Origin: Planctomycetota bacterium
GTDB lineage: Bacteria; Planctomycetota; Planctomycetia; Planctomycetales; Planctomycetaceae
DNA: 44,520 nucleotides
Assembly (NCBI GenBank): GCA_016872645.1
Contig: VGZH01000047.1
Location: 1-44,520, forward strand
Direction: 5' to 3'
Below the pieces are notes generated by a model. The model searched no databases. It was not told where the DNA came from and saw only the letters and a program-made list of their open reading frames with translations. Shown one piece after another: positions 32,557 to 41,419 of the stretch. How positions within the stretch are numbered: position 1 is the stretch's first letter; each line of letters opens with the position of its first letter. Made by a program: the position numbers and the translations under genes.

Positions 32557-34971
32557 TCATCGGACGTAAACAAACTCATTGGCCGCGAGAATCACATGAC
32601 AAAGGACGCTCCAAACTTGGTGACGTCGCTTGTCAGCATCAGGCTCTGACGCGGCGGCGGACTGTTCCACCTTCGCCAAAAACCTTTGGTGTTGTTGTCG
32701 CTCCTCGTCAGACGCCTCGCGTCCGTAGGCCACGACGTGCAGGCGTGAGAGCCGCTGATCGTCGTCTCCCGGCTCTGCGAGCAATCTCGCGGCAAGTTCG
32801 TCGGCGGACTGTATCACGAAGTCGCTGTTGAGCATCATCAAGGCTTGCGGTGCGACCGTCGTCATCGCTCGGTCACCGCTGGGAACGGCCGGGTCGGGGA
32901 AGTCCAACAACTGAAACAGGTCGAACACGTTGTTGCGAATCACTGGCAGGTACAACGAGCGGCGGCGGCTGGTGTAGTCGGTCTTGTCGATCGACGTGTG
33001 ATCGAACAGGTAATCGCGATTCTTGACTTTCAGCAGTGTGCCACCGAACGTCCCGTCCAACTGACTGCTGACCGCCAGCAACGAGTCGCGAACTTCCTCC
33101 GCTTCCAGCCGTCGTACGTTGGCTCGGCCGAACAAGCGGTTGTCGGGATCACGAGTGACAACCTCGGCGGGTGCCGAACTGCTCTGCTGATAAACGCTGG
33201 AATTCAGAATCAAGCGATGCAGCGATTTGAGCGACCAGCCGTCCGCCACGAATCGCCGAGCCAGCCAGTCGAGCAACTCTGGATGCGACGGTGCTTCTCC
33301 GAGCAACCCGAAATTTTCGGTGGTGCGGACAAGCCCGCGTCCAAAATGCCAACGCCAGACCCGATTGACGAGGACGCGCGACGTGAGCGGGTGCTGCGGA
33401 TCGATCAGCCACTCGGCGAGCTGTTTGCGACCGCTTTCCGCCAGCGTGATCTGCGGCGGTTGCGGGCCACGCAAGACCGGGGGCGTGCGACGCGGAACGA
33501 CGTCACCCAGTTTGAGCGGGTTGCCGCGCACATGAATTGCCAAATCGACAATCTTGTCTTCGGCAACTCCCATCGCGGCGGGATAATTCGGGGGATTCTT
33601 TTCGAGCGTCGTCAGCGCTTCGCGGAGCTTCGTCAGCTCGGCCTTCGTTGCGTCGGAGTAGAGCGTATCCAATTTCTCCGGTGGCTTCTGGTTGCCGTCG
33701 GCGGAGAGCTTCTCACGCACTTGTTTGTCGGCTTGCGCGACGAAATCCTCAACCGCCTTCTTCTTTGCCGTGAGCTGCATTTCGTACTCAGTTCGCATCG
33801 CGCTCAGCGTCGCGGAGGGCAATTCGTTTTCGTGCCACTTGGCGACCTTCGTGTAGGTGTCCATTGTCCGCGTGCTTTTGAGAATCCCCGCCAAGCCGTA
33901 GTAATCGCCGGTCTCGATCGGATCGAACTTGTGGTCGTGACAGCGAGCACAACCTAGCGTCAGCCCCAGAAACACTCGGCCGATGCTGTCGAGCTGCTCG
34001 TCGACGATGTCCATCTGCATTTTGGAGGGATCGACTTCGGCCAACACTTTCGGACCGATCGACAAGAATCCGGTCGCGATCAGTTGCGCGTGCCGTTGAG
34101 CCTCGTCGGCCGCCGGCAGCAGGTCGCCAGCGAGTTGCTCAACGATGAAGCGATTGAACGGCTGGTCGCGATTAAACTCCGCGACGACATGATCGCGATA
34201 CCGCCACGCGTTGCCGTGCGCGATGTTCTCATCCAGCCCGTTGGAGTCCGCATACCGGGCGACATCCAGCCAATGCCGCCCCCAGCGCTCGCCGTAGGCT
34301 GGCGATGCCAGCAGCCGATCAATGAGATGTGAGAACGCATCGGATCGATCGTCCGTGAGAAATGCATCGATCTCGGCTGACGTCGGCGGCAGGCCGGTCA
34401 GGTCAAAGGTCACCCGGCGGATCAACGTCCGTTTGTCCGCTTCTTTCGCCGGCGAAACTCCAGCCGCTTCGAGTTTCGAGAGAATGAAGTTGTCCAGCGC
34501 CGACTGCGGCCAAGTCACGTTCTTGACGTTTGGGACTCGCTGCGCCTTCGGCGGCTGAAACGACCAGTGATTGGGATCACGGCTTCGTGCGTTCGACTTT
34601 TGAATATCCGGAAACGGAGCACCCATCTCGACCCAGCGGACGAGATCGGCAATTTGCCGATCACTGAGCTTTCCGTCTTCCGGCATCTTGAGATTCTCGT
34701 CCTCGTGCCGTACTGCGCGGATCAGCAAGCTCTTGTTCGGTTCGCCGGCGACGACTGCCGCCCCGGAGTCTCCACCGCGCAACAGAGCCTCGCGCGAGTC
34801 CAAGCGCAATCCGGCCCACTGCTTCTTCGAGCCGTGACATTTCTGGCAATGCTCAACCAGCACAGGACGCACGCTGGTCTCGAAAAACCGCAACTGCTCT
34901 GCTGTCGCTGACGAGGCTTTCACCGGTTCTTCAGCGGCTAAGATCAGGCAGAGCAGAATGGAAATCATCAT
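32557..34971 (-). CDS. Secreted cytochrome-c-like PSCyt1/DUF1549/DUF1553 protein
   Basis: This 804-aa protein has a short signal peptide (MMISILLCLILAAEEP), then a planctomycete cytochrome domain with heme motif CQKCH (42-46). Next is DUF1549 (NFILSKLEAAGVSPAKEAD, FDLTGLPPTSAEID, SPAYGERWGRHWLDVARYADSNG) containing a second CARCH motif (LGCARCHDHKFDPI), then a helical linker and DUF1553 (WLIDPQHPLTSRVLVNRVWRWHFG, NDDSDFV-like ALMMLNSDFVIQSA). Such proteins are a planctomycete hallmark and are usually encoded beside DUF1501, as here. Two CxxCH sites suggest heme attachment and periplasmic electron transfer; the substrate is unknown. Confidence 0.93.
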   Translation of the reverse strand: MMISILLCLILAAEEPVKASSATAEQLRFFETSVRPVLVEHCQKCHGSKKQWAGLRLDSREALLRGGDSGAAVVAGEPNKSLLIRAVRHEDENLKMPEDGKLSDRQIADLVRWVEMGAPFPDIQKSNARSRDPNHWSFQPPKAQRVPNVKNVTWPQSALDNFILSKLEAAGVSPAKEADKRTLIRRVTFDLTGLPPTSAEIDAFLTDDRSDAFSHLIDRLLASPAYGERWGRHWLDVARYADSNGLDENIAHGNAWRYRDHVVAEFNRDQPFNRFIVEQLAGDLLPAADEAQRHAQLIATGFLSIGPKVLAEVDPSKMQMDIVDEQLDSIGRVFLGLTLGCARCHDHKFDPIETGDYYGLAGILKSTRTMDTYTKVAKWHENELPSATLSAMRTEYEMQLTAKKKAVEDFVAQADKQVREKLSADGNQKPPEKLDTLYSDATKAELTKLREALTTLEKNPPNYPAAMGVAEDKIVDLAIHVRGNPLKLGDVVPRRTPPVLRGPQPPQITLAESGRKQLAEWLIDPQHPLTSRVLVNRVWRWHFGRGLVRTTENFGLLGEAPSHPELLDWLARRFVADGWSLKSLHRLILNSSVYQQSSSAPAEVVTRDPDNRLFGRANVRRLEAEEVRDSLLAVSSQLDGTFGGTLLKVKNRDYLFDHTSIDKTDYTSRRRSLYLPVIRNNVFDLFQLLDFPDPAVPSGDRAMTTVAPQALMMLNSDFVIQSADELAARLLAEPGDDDQRLSRLHVVAYGREASDEERQQHQRFLAKVEQSAAASEPDADKRRHQVWSVLCHVILAANEFVYVR

Positions 34972-35025
34972 CAGGCCTCGTGATCGGAGTTGGAACCCCG
35001 AATGTTAATGCCAATCACAAACTAA

Positions 35026-35078
35026 CCCGAAGCGTTCGTGAGAGCGAGCGATGATAATGCCCTCGCAAACGCTTCGGG
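35026..35078. repeat. Imperfect palindrome sharing its core with the element at 6930
   Basis: CCCGAAGCGTT (35026-35036) and AACGCTTCGGG (35068-35078) are perfectly complementary over 11 bp with a 31-nt loop; weaker pairing extends inwards. The core matches the CCCTCGC..ACGCTTCGGG element before panB. It lies between the DUF1549/DUF1553 start and the permease stop (gap 34972-35103), which otherwise holds nothing recognisable. Confidence 0.6.
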
Positions 35079-35103
35079 ATACTTTGCGTCCGTGAATGTG
35101 CTA

Positions 35104-37041
35104 CTAAAACGGCCAGATCAGCGGGCACAGCCCGACCGTCACCAGCATGTACAGCAGGTCGAGCGGAATGCCCATTCGCAGATAGTCGCTGAAACGGTAG
35201 CCGCCGGGGCCCATGACCATCAGGTTGCATTGATAGCCGGTTGGCGTCGCATAACCAGCCGAGGACGCGACCATGATCGAGATGATGAACGGCATCGGAT
35301 TCACGCCCAGCTTGTTGGCTGCCGCGATCGCAATCGGAAAGACCAGTACGGCAGCAGCGTTGTTCGTGATCAGTTCGGTGAGAATCATCGTCGCCAAGTA
35401 GACCGCCGCCAAGACCGCCAATTTGCCACCGCCGAATGCTTCAGCGGCGCCCGTCAATTGATCGGCCAGAAACTGCGCAGCTCCGCTTGTCTCCAGGGCC
35501 TTTCCGATGCCGAATGAGGCCCCGATGCTGACCAGCACGTCAATCTCCAGGCTGTCGCGAGCTTCTCGCGCGGTGCAGCACTTCGTGAGGATCATCAATC
35601 CGGCGGCGATCGTCGCGGCAGTCATGATGTCAAACCACTCGGCGAGATTCGCCATGATCATCACGATCAGAATCAGGATCGCGATCCAGGCTTTCTCGTG
35701 CCGCGGCGGCGTCGAGTTCTGCACACTGCTGACCAGAAAGAAGTCACTGTGATTCCGCATGCGGCTCTCAAACGACTGATGCGCCTCAAGCAACAGCGTA
35801 TCCCCGGACTTCAAGACGATGTCGCCGATCTTGGCATTGATCCGCTCGCCACTGCGAGCCACCGCCAGCACGGCCGCTTCATATCGACGGCGGAATTGAC
35901 CATCGCGAATTGTCTTGCCGACGATCGGACAGCGATCCGAAACGACCGCCTCGATCAAGCAGCGCTGAGTGCGCGGATCGTTGAGCTTGAAGACCTGATT
36001 CGTCGCCGGTTGCAGGCCACGAATTTTTTGCAGATCGACAACTGACTCGACGATGCCGACGAAAATCAGTCGGTCATTCTCCTGCAATCGTTCGTTCGGG
36101 CTGACCGCCGGCAGGATCTTTTCACCACGTTCGATTTCGATCAGAAACAGAGCAGGAAGATGTCGCAGGCCAGCATCTTCGATCGTTTGGCCGACCATCG
36201 GGCCGTCTGGCTGAACGATCATTTCGACGGTGTATTGCCGAGGATCGTCGCTGAGGCTGATTGCCGGCTTGCGATCCGGCAGAAGCCACTTGCTGGCGAT
36301 GATGACAAACACAATTCCAATCACGGCCGCCGGAAGTCCGACCCAAGCGATGTCAAACATCTCTAATGGCCGGACGTTTTTCAGCTTTCCCGCCTCAATC
36401 GCCTTTTTGATCAAGCCATCGACCACGATGTTGGTGCTCGTACCAATCAGCGAGCAGCAGCCGCCGAAAACCGAGGCATAGACGAGCGGCAGATAGAGCT
36501 TCGAGGCACTGAGCTTGTACTTCTTGCAGATGTCGTCCACGACCGGCATGAACATTGCCACGCACGGTGTGTTGTTCAGAAACGTGCTGAGTCCCATCAC
36601 CGGAAACAGCAGCCGAACCTGAGCCGCCATCGTCGACTTCGGTTGGCCGATGATTGGGTTTGTGAGCATCGTCATCGCGCCGGTTCGCACCAATCCCGCG
36701 ACGACGACAAACAACACGGCCACGGTCAGCAGCGCCGAATTTCCGAAACCAGCGACCGCCTGCTCGATCGACGGCAGCAGTTTCCCCTTCGAAAACGGAC
36801 TGACCGCCATGACCAAAGCCAGGCAACCCATCGTGATCATGTCGGCTGCGAGGTTTTTCGCCAGGCCGTAGACCATGAGGACAACGACAACCAGCGCAAA
36901 CCACAGTTCCCAAGGATGTCCGAGCAGCATCGGCAGGCAATTCAAAGCGAGAGAAATTATTCCGCAGCACGATCGAAACAGCCGAAATGTAGCCGATGCC
37001 ATCGTTTCGTTGAATGCAGCACCGTAGCAAGGATTATTCAT
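35104..37041 (-). CDS. SLC13/DASS-type permease with two RCK_C (TrkA-C) domains
   Basis: This 645-aa transporter has about ten helices split by a soluble region. The N-terminal half shows VVVAGLVRTGAMTML and the re-entrant-loop motif STFLNNTPCVAMFMPVV; the C-terminal half shows VLVSIGASFGIGKALETSG and ILTELITNNAAAVLVFPIA plus SSAGYATPTGYQCNLMV, the paired SNN/TP motifs of sodium-coupled dicarboxylate/sulfate transporters. Two tandem RCK_C domains lie at roughly 225-400 (VEMIVQPDGPMVGQTI and LIEAVVSDRCPIVGKTI), probably binding a regulatory ligand. The substrate may be sulfate, a divalent anion or dicarboxylate. Start is uncertain: ATG 37041, 37002 or 36930; the first lies at the edge of a repeat. 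Confidence 0.88.
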   Translation of the reverse strand: MNNPCYGAAFNETMASATFRLFRSCCGIISLALNCLPMLLGHPWELWFALVVVVLMVYGLAKNLAADMITMGCLALVMAVSPFSKGKLLPSIEQAVAGFGNSALLTVAVLFVVVAGLVRTGAMTMLTNPIIGQPKSTMAAQVRLLFPVMGLSTFLNNTPCVAMFMPVVDDICKKYKLSASKLYLPLVYASVFGGCCSLIGTSTNIVVDGLIKKAIEAGKLKNVRPLEMFDIAWVGLPAAVIGIVFVIIASKWLLPDRKPAISLSDDPRQYTVEMIVQPDGPMVGQTIEDAGLRHLPALFLIEIERGEKILPAVSPNERLQENDRLIFVGIVESVVDLQKIRGLQPATNQVFKLNDPRTQRCLIEAVVSDRCPIVGKTIRDGQFRRRYEAAVLAVARSGERINAKIGDIVLKSGDTLLLEAHQSFESRMRNHSDFFLVSSVQNSTPPRHEKAWIAILILIVMIMANLAEWFDIMTAATIAAGLMILTKCCTAREARDSLEIDVLVSIGASFGIGKALETSGAAQFLADQLTGAAEAFGGGKLAVLAAVYLATMILTELITNNAAAVLVFPIAIAAANKLGVNPMPFIISIMVASSAGYATPTGYQCNLMVMGPGGYRFSDYLRMGIPLDLLYMLVTVGLCPLIWPF

Positions 37042-37060
37042 ACTCCCAAATGAGCACGAC

Positions 37061-37100
37061 GCGCAAGCGAGTAATGCCAGTCGACATCATTCGCTTGCGC
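37061..37100. repeat. Palindromic element upstream of the permease
   Basis: GCGCAAGCGA (37061-37070) and TCGCTTGCGC (37091-37100) are perfectly complementary over 10 bp with a 20-nt loop; further partial pairing occurs inside. It lies about 20 nt upstream of the annotated permease start and looks like a dispersed REP-like unit. No promoter was identified in the surrounding 37042-37183 sequence. Confidence 0.55.
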
Positions 37101-37183
37101 ATCTTGCTAATGGGACGCAGTCTGAGAAGAAATCATCTCGAGCAATGAATAATCCAGGTTAGTGACATCGCTTACCAATTCGA

Positions 37184-37203
37184 GTCAGGCTGGAAAGCCT
37201 GAC
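37184..37203. terminator. Stem-loop abutting the stop codon of the giant coiled-coil gene
   Basis: GTCAGGCT (37184-37191) pairs perfectly with AGCCTGAC (37196-37203) across a GGAA tetraloop, immediately after the minus-strand stop codon at 37204. There is no T-run, so it may be a mRNA 3'-end stabiliser or a dispersed palindrome rather than a classical terminator. Confidence 0.5.
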
Positions 37204-40200
37204 CTATTGCTCGGCCAGCGATTCGTAGTAGCGGCGGATGTGTTCCGAGTACTTCGGCAGCGTCTTGTCGTGGGGCAGGTTGAGCATTTTCTCTCGCAGC
37301 GCCGGCGGGAGATGTCCCCAGACCGCCTCGCGCAGTTGGCGTTGGCGGCGGAGATCGGCGAGCGCGTCGCGGCCAGTCTGCTCGCGGTCGGAGGAGTCGC
37401 GGGCCTGAGCGGAATCCCGTCCAGTCGGCTTCCCACCGGTGCCGTCAGTCGTCGAGGAGTTCTCATTGGGAGTCTTGTCCGACATCGGTCCCTTCTGGCC
37501 GGAGCGCGCCAGCGATTGCTGCTGAGCCGCTCGCTGCTGCCACGACTTCAACAATTTGTCGAGCGACTCGACCGCCATCTGTTGTGCCGTCTGCGTCGTC
37601 TTGTCGGTCTGGGCTGCTCGAAGTTTTTCGAACGATTGCTGCATCGCCGACAACGCCATCTCGCGCGGCTCAGTTTCGTCGGGAGTCGGCGGATCTTGTT
37701 TCGGCTCACCGACCGGCACTCGCTCCAATAGGCGGGACGTTGCCTCACGCACCGCCTGTTGATCGTCAGCCAGTTGATGCAGTTCTGCGTCGCGACTTTT
37801 TGATTCGTCGGCATTGGGCGGCGTATTCGGAGCACGGGCCTCGGCCGACCGCGTGCGGTCACTGACTTCGGATTGCAGTTCACGCAGTAACTTTAATTCT
37901 GCAACCGGGGGCACCGGTTCGTCGGGCTGGGCGTTGTTCTGCGGCCCCTCCGGAAGCTGTTGAGAAGTCTCGTCCTTCGACAGTTGATCGGGCGATTTGG
38001 AAGGATTCAAAGCGTTCGACAGCGATTGCAACGCTCGGAGCGCGGACTGCTCGCGGCGAGCGGTCTCCGCGTCGAGCTGCTTCTCTCGGAGTCGCGAGGC
38101 GGCGGCAGCAAGATCGTTCGTCGCGCGGTTTAGCGTCAGTCGCACTGCGTCGATGTCGGTCAGTGATTTCGACAACTCTTCCGTCGCGGCGGCGAGTTCC
38201 TGCTCCTCGTCGCCGAGATTCAACGCGGCCTTGGACAGTGGCCGCGTCCACTTCCCTGCCTTCTCTTGTTCGGTCGAGAGACGCCCCGTTTCTTCGACGA
38301 CTGTTTGTTGCCGAACCACCAATTCGCGCACCCCCTCGGCCAGAGCGCTCATCTTCTCGGCGAGTTCCTGTTGCTGAGCCGCTCGGCGCGCGGCCGCGAT
38401 TTCCCGTCCCGTCTGCTCCAAATCGTCGAGCGCCGCTTGCTCTTCCTCTGCCGCGCGAGCGAGCTGTTTGTCGGCCAACTGCGATTCCGCCTGCTGCATG
38501 TGTCGAGTCGCTTTACGCAGCGCCTCGCGCGATTCTTCGGCCTGAGTCCCCTTCAAGTTCGCGGCCAAAACTTCCGCCGCCTTCTTCGCGTCCGCCTGCC
38601 GATCATGCAACGCTTTCGCCTGCGTGGCGAGTTCCTCGGGCTTGAGCGTGTCGGACTTCTCCGCCGCCGCTTTCGTTTCGTCGAGCAACTTCTGCTGCTG
38701 CTGAGTCAGCGATTCGAGCTGCCCTTCAAGCTCCTGCAACTCACGAACGGCAGCATTCGAGTTGGAATTCGGAGTCTGCGCCAGCTTGTCGGCGAGAGCT
38801 TGTAACTCCTGGGCGAGCTGCTGCTGCGTGCGGCCCGCCTGTCCGAGATTGTTCTCCGCAACCTCGCGAGCCGCTTCGCGTGCTTTCGCAGTGAGTGCAC
38901 GCTCGTCAAGTTCATTCACGACTTCATCGCTGGCTGCGCGAATCCCCTGATCCCCGGATTCTGCGCTCGCCAGTCTCTGCCGCAGTTGCTCGATCCGCTC
39001 GGCCTGACGCGACTGTCGATCGGCAAGCTTTGCGACGTCCGCTTGCTGCTGGCTCGGCAACTGTGACGCCGCTTTGCCGAACGTCTGCGGTGCCAGTTCC
39101 GACGTGTCTCGGTTGAGCAACTCCTGCGTCTTCGCCAGTTCACCCACTTCGCGAGCCACGTCGCGGCGATCGCGCCACTGCGTCAGGTCGCGGATCAACT
39201 CGGTCAATGTAGACAGCACCTCCGCCTGCCGTGCGGCGATTTCCGGGAACGCTTCGGCCAAGCGAGCGACCGGTTGAGCACCGCCGCTCTCCTTCACGAC
39301 TCGGCCCAACACACTTTCCAACGTCGGCAACGTCTGACGGTTCAGCCCTTCGATCGCCTCGGCAATGTGCGTCAGTCGTTCGCGGGTCACTAAATCGTTC
39401 AACTGATTGTCTTCGAGTTGCGACAACATCTCGCGCACGCGAGCGGTCACGCCGTCTCCTTGGCCCGTCAGCCGTAAACTGATCTGCCGCTGATCAAGTT
39501 CGACCCGCTTGAGCGAGTCTCGATCCTGCGGCCGGAATTCGTTCGCCTTCTGCGCTTGCACGTGGAGCAAGTCGGTCTGATCGTTCGTCTGTGACTGCTT
39601 CGCCGCGAGCGACTCCAAATCGTGCAGCAGCAGGTCGAGCCGATGCGCGATCTCCGACAGTTTCTCTTCCGGCGAAACGACCGTCAGCGTCCGAGTCGCG
39701 CTGCGTCCAACTCGCGGTTCGCCAACGTCACAGTGATCCGACGCGACGAATCGCAGCGCGATCCGATCGCCAACCTTCGGATCGACCTGGCTCACGGACC
39801 AAGCCAGCCGTACGACTGCCTCACGCGACCCGTCCTCGTGGGGCAAGTTTTCCACGTGCCAATCAGCAGACCCTTGTGCTGATTCGTCGAGAGGGACCAG
39901 CGGCGCATCGCTACCCCGGCCCACCGGAACCGTGGTTGATGGGCCGGCGTTCGAAGCGAGCTTGTCCGACCCTACGGAATACTCCAGCGCCACTTCTCGC
40001 AACCGCCGATCATCGCGTGCAGTGGCCGCGAGACGAACCGTTGCATTCGCCGTCACGAGCTGATCGGTTGCCGGCTGCTCGAGTGTCACGACCGGCGGCG
40101 GATCGGCGACACCGACGACTTCTAATCGCAATGCCGACAGATTCTGAAATTCGTCCTGATCCGTCACCGCAAGTTGCTGCGTCACCGAACCGGGCTTCCG

Positions 40201-41325
40201 CACAACGAATCGCCAAGTCAACTCGCGCCCCTTCGGAGCGATTACGATCTCGTGTCCGACGCTGGCAACATCCGCCACAGCTTGTGTCGCCGGTCGATTG
40301 GTCTTCGCACTGACCTTCACTCTTGACCCAACCGTCGCTCGGATTTGAGTCGCCCCCTCCGGCAACGTGGTCGACGCTTCACCCGTGTAGCTTGGCGGTG
40401 TTATCTCGACTCGGAACGAATCGATCTTCGGCGGCGGAACGATTCGGAGTTCACGCCACGGCATCTCGCGATCATCGCCGCCGACCGCTCGGAACTCGAT
40501 CGTGCCTTCGTCAATCGGTACTCGAATCGCAGCCGCCTCGCGCGATTGATCCTTAGAGTCTCTAAGCGTCGCAGTTCGCAACGGCTCGGACTGCGGCAAC
40601 CGCCCCCTTTGGCGAAACTCGACCGACACCGGCTGAGGCAAGGTCCCGCGTGTGTTGATAACGAACAAATCGAGCGGCTGTCCCTGCACGTTTCGCAACG
40701 GCCGCTCCGGCAAAGCAATCACCGGCGACAGATCGCCGCGCACCAATTGCAGCTCGACCCGCTTCGGCCAGGGATGATCGGCAAGCGGCAACCATAGCCG
40801 CCGCATTGCCGTCGAGGCCGCCGCCGCATTCGCCACGAACAGGATCAATCCAATGCCAGCCAATGCCAACGCCGACAGCACCGCTCGTCGCGAATCGCGG
40901 CAGTCGAGCACTTCGGCGAAGTCGAGTGATTTCACCTCGGCAGCCGTCTGTTCAATCAGACGCCGCTGTAACTCCGGCGACCCGACACTTGGACTGACGT
41001 CGTGCTCCAAAAACTCAACGGCGGTCGCGAGCCGGCTACGCAGTTTCGGAAAGTGCGATTCCAGATGCCCAGACAACTCTAAGTTCGATAGCGGCCGACG
41101 CAACGGAGCAATGAGACGACGCCAAGACAACCAACCGACCGCGACCACCAACGCCGACAACAATCCGGCTCGCAAACTGCGATCGTCGAAGTGCAGCAAC
41201 CAATCGCCAAGCCCAAGCAACAACGCCCCACTCAGCAATCCCGCGAGCGCCCAGCTCAATCCTGTCAGCCACAACAGCCGACGAATTTGTCGATGCAGGT
41301 CACGCAGTTGATCGAGGAGGTTCAT
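37204..41325 (-). CDS. DUF4175-like giant membrane-anchored coiled-coil protein
   Basis: This 1373-aa protein has three N-terminal helices (LTGLSWALAGLLSGALLLGL about 20-39, LLSALVVAVGWLSW, ALALAGIGLILFVANAAA). A large extracytoplasmic beta-rich region (about 170-560) includes Ig/FN3-like stretches (PPPKIDSFRVEITPPSYTGE, VVTLEQPATDQLVTA). A very long Gln/Ala/Glu-rich coiled coil follows (about 560-1200), then a Pro/Asp-rich low-complexity linker and a conserved tail (REAVWGHLPPALREKMLN, KYSEHIRRYYESLA). DUF4175-type proteins accompany MoxR/DUF58/VWA clusters. Its 94-nt spacing from the VWA gene supports joint expression. The role is unknown, possibly envelope structure or complex assembly. 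Confidence 0.85.
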   Translation of the reverse strand: MNLLDQLRDLHRQIRRLLWLTGLSWALAGLLSGALLLGLGDWLLHFDDRSLRAGLLSALVVAVGWLSWRRLIAPLRRPLSNLELSGHLESHFPKLRSRLATAVEFLEHDVSPSVGSPELQRRLIEQTAAEVKSLDFAEVLDCRDSRRAVLSALALAGIGLILFVANAAAASTAMRRLWLPLADHPWPKRVELQLVRGDLSPVIALPERPLRNVQGQPLDLFVINTRGTLPQPVSVEFRQRGRLPQSEPLRTATLRDSKDQSREAAAIRVPIDEGTIEFRAVGGDDREMPWRELRIVPPPKIDSFRVEITPPSYTGEASTTLPEGATQIRATVGSRVKVSAKTNRPATQAVADVASVGHEIVIAPKGRELTWRFVVRKPGSVTQQLAVTDQDEFQNLSALRLEVVGVADPPPVVTLEQPATDQLVTANATVRLAATARDDRRLREVALEYSVGSDKLASNAGPSTTVPVGRGSDAPLVPLDESAQGSADWHVENLPHEDGSREAVVRLAWSVSQVDPKVGDRIALRFVASDHCDVGEPRVGRSATRTLTVVSPEEKLSEIAHRLDLLLHDLESLAAKQSQTNDQTDLLHVQAQKANEFRPQDRDSLKRVELDQRQISLRLTGQGDGVTARVREMLSQLEDNQLNDLVTRERLTHIAEAIEGLNRQTLPTLESVLGRVVKESGGAQPVARLAEAFPEIAARQAEVLSTLTELIRDLTQWRDRRDVAREVGELAKTQELLNRDTSELAPQTFGKAASQLPSQQQADVAKLADRQSRQAERIEQLRQRLASAESGDQGIRAASDEVVNELDERALTAKAREAAREVAENNLGQAGRTQQQLAQELQALADKLAQTPNSNSNAAVRELQELEGQLESLTQQQQKLLDETKAAAEKSDTLKPEELATQAKALHDRQADAKKAAEVLAANLKGTQAEESREALRKATRHMQQAESQLADKQLARAAEEEQAALDDLEQTGREIAAARRAAQQQELAEKMSALAEGVRELVVRQQTVVEETGRLSTEQEKAGKWTRPLSKAALNLGDEEQELAAATEELSKSLTDIDAVRLTLNRATNDLAAAASRLREKQLDAETARREQSALRALQSLSNALNPSKSPDQLSKDETSQQLPEGPQNNAQPDEPVPPVAELKLLRELQSEVSDRTRSAEARAPNTPPNADESKSRDAELHQLADDQQAVREATSRLLERVPVGEPKQDPPTPDETEPREMALSAMQQSFEKLRAAQTDKTTQTAQQMAVESLDKLLKSWQQRAAQQQSLARSGQKGPMSDKTPNENSSTTDGTGGKPTGRDSAQARDSSDREQTGRDALADLRRQRQLREAVWGHLPPALREKMLNLPHDKTLPKYSEHIRRYYESLAEQ

Positions 41326-41342
41326 TGCGAGAAACCAGAGGT

Positions 41343-41402
41343 TGGGAGCTCGGGGCTAGGGAATGCGGGCAAACGGAGTCCAAAACTAACCCCGAGTCCC
41401 CA
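41343..41402. repeat. Imperfect inverted repeat between VWA and DUF4175-like genes
   Basis: Arms 41343-41359 (TGGGAGCTCGGGGCTAG) and 41386-41402 pair at 14 of 17 positions across a 26-nt loop, with CTCGGGG/CCCCGAG as a perfect core. It occupies most of the 94-nt gap and begins 18 nt upstream of the coiled-coil gene start (41325), so it would sit in a joint transcript and could tune its translation. Confidence 0.6.
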
Positions 41403-41419
41403 GCCCCTCACCCCTCTTC

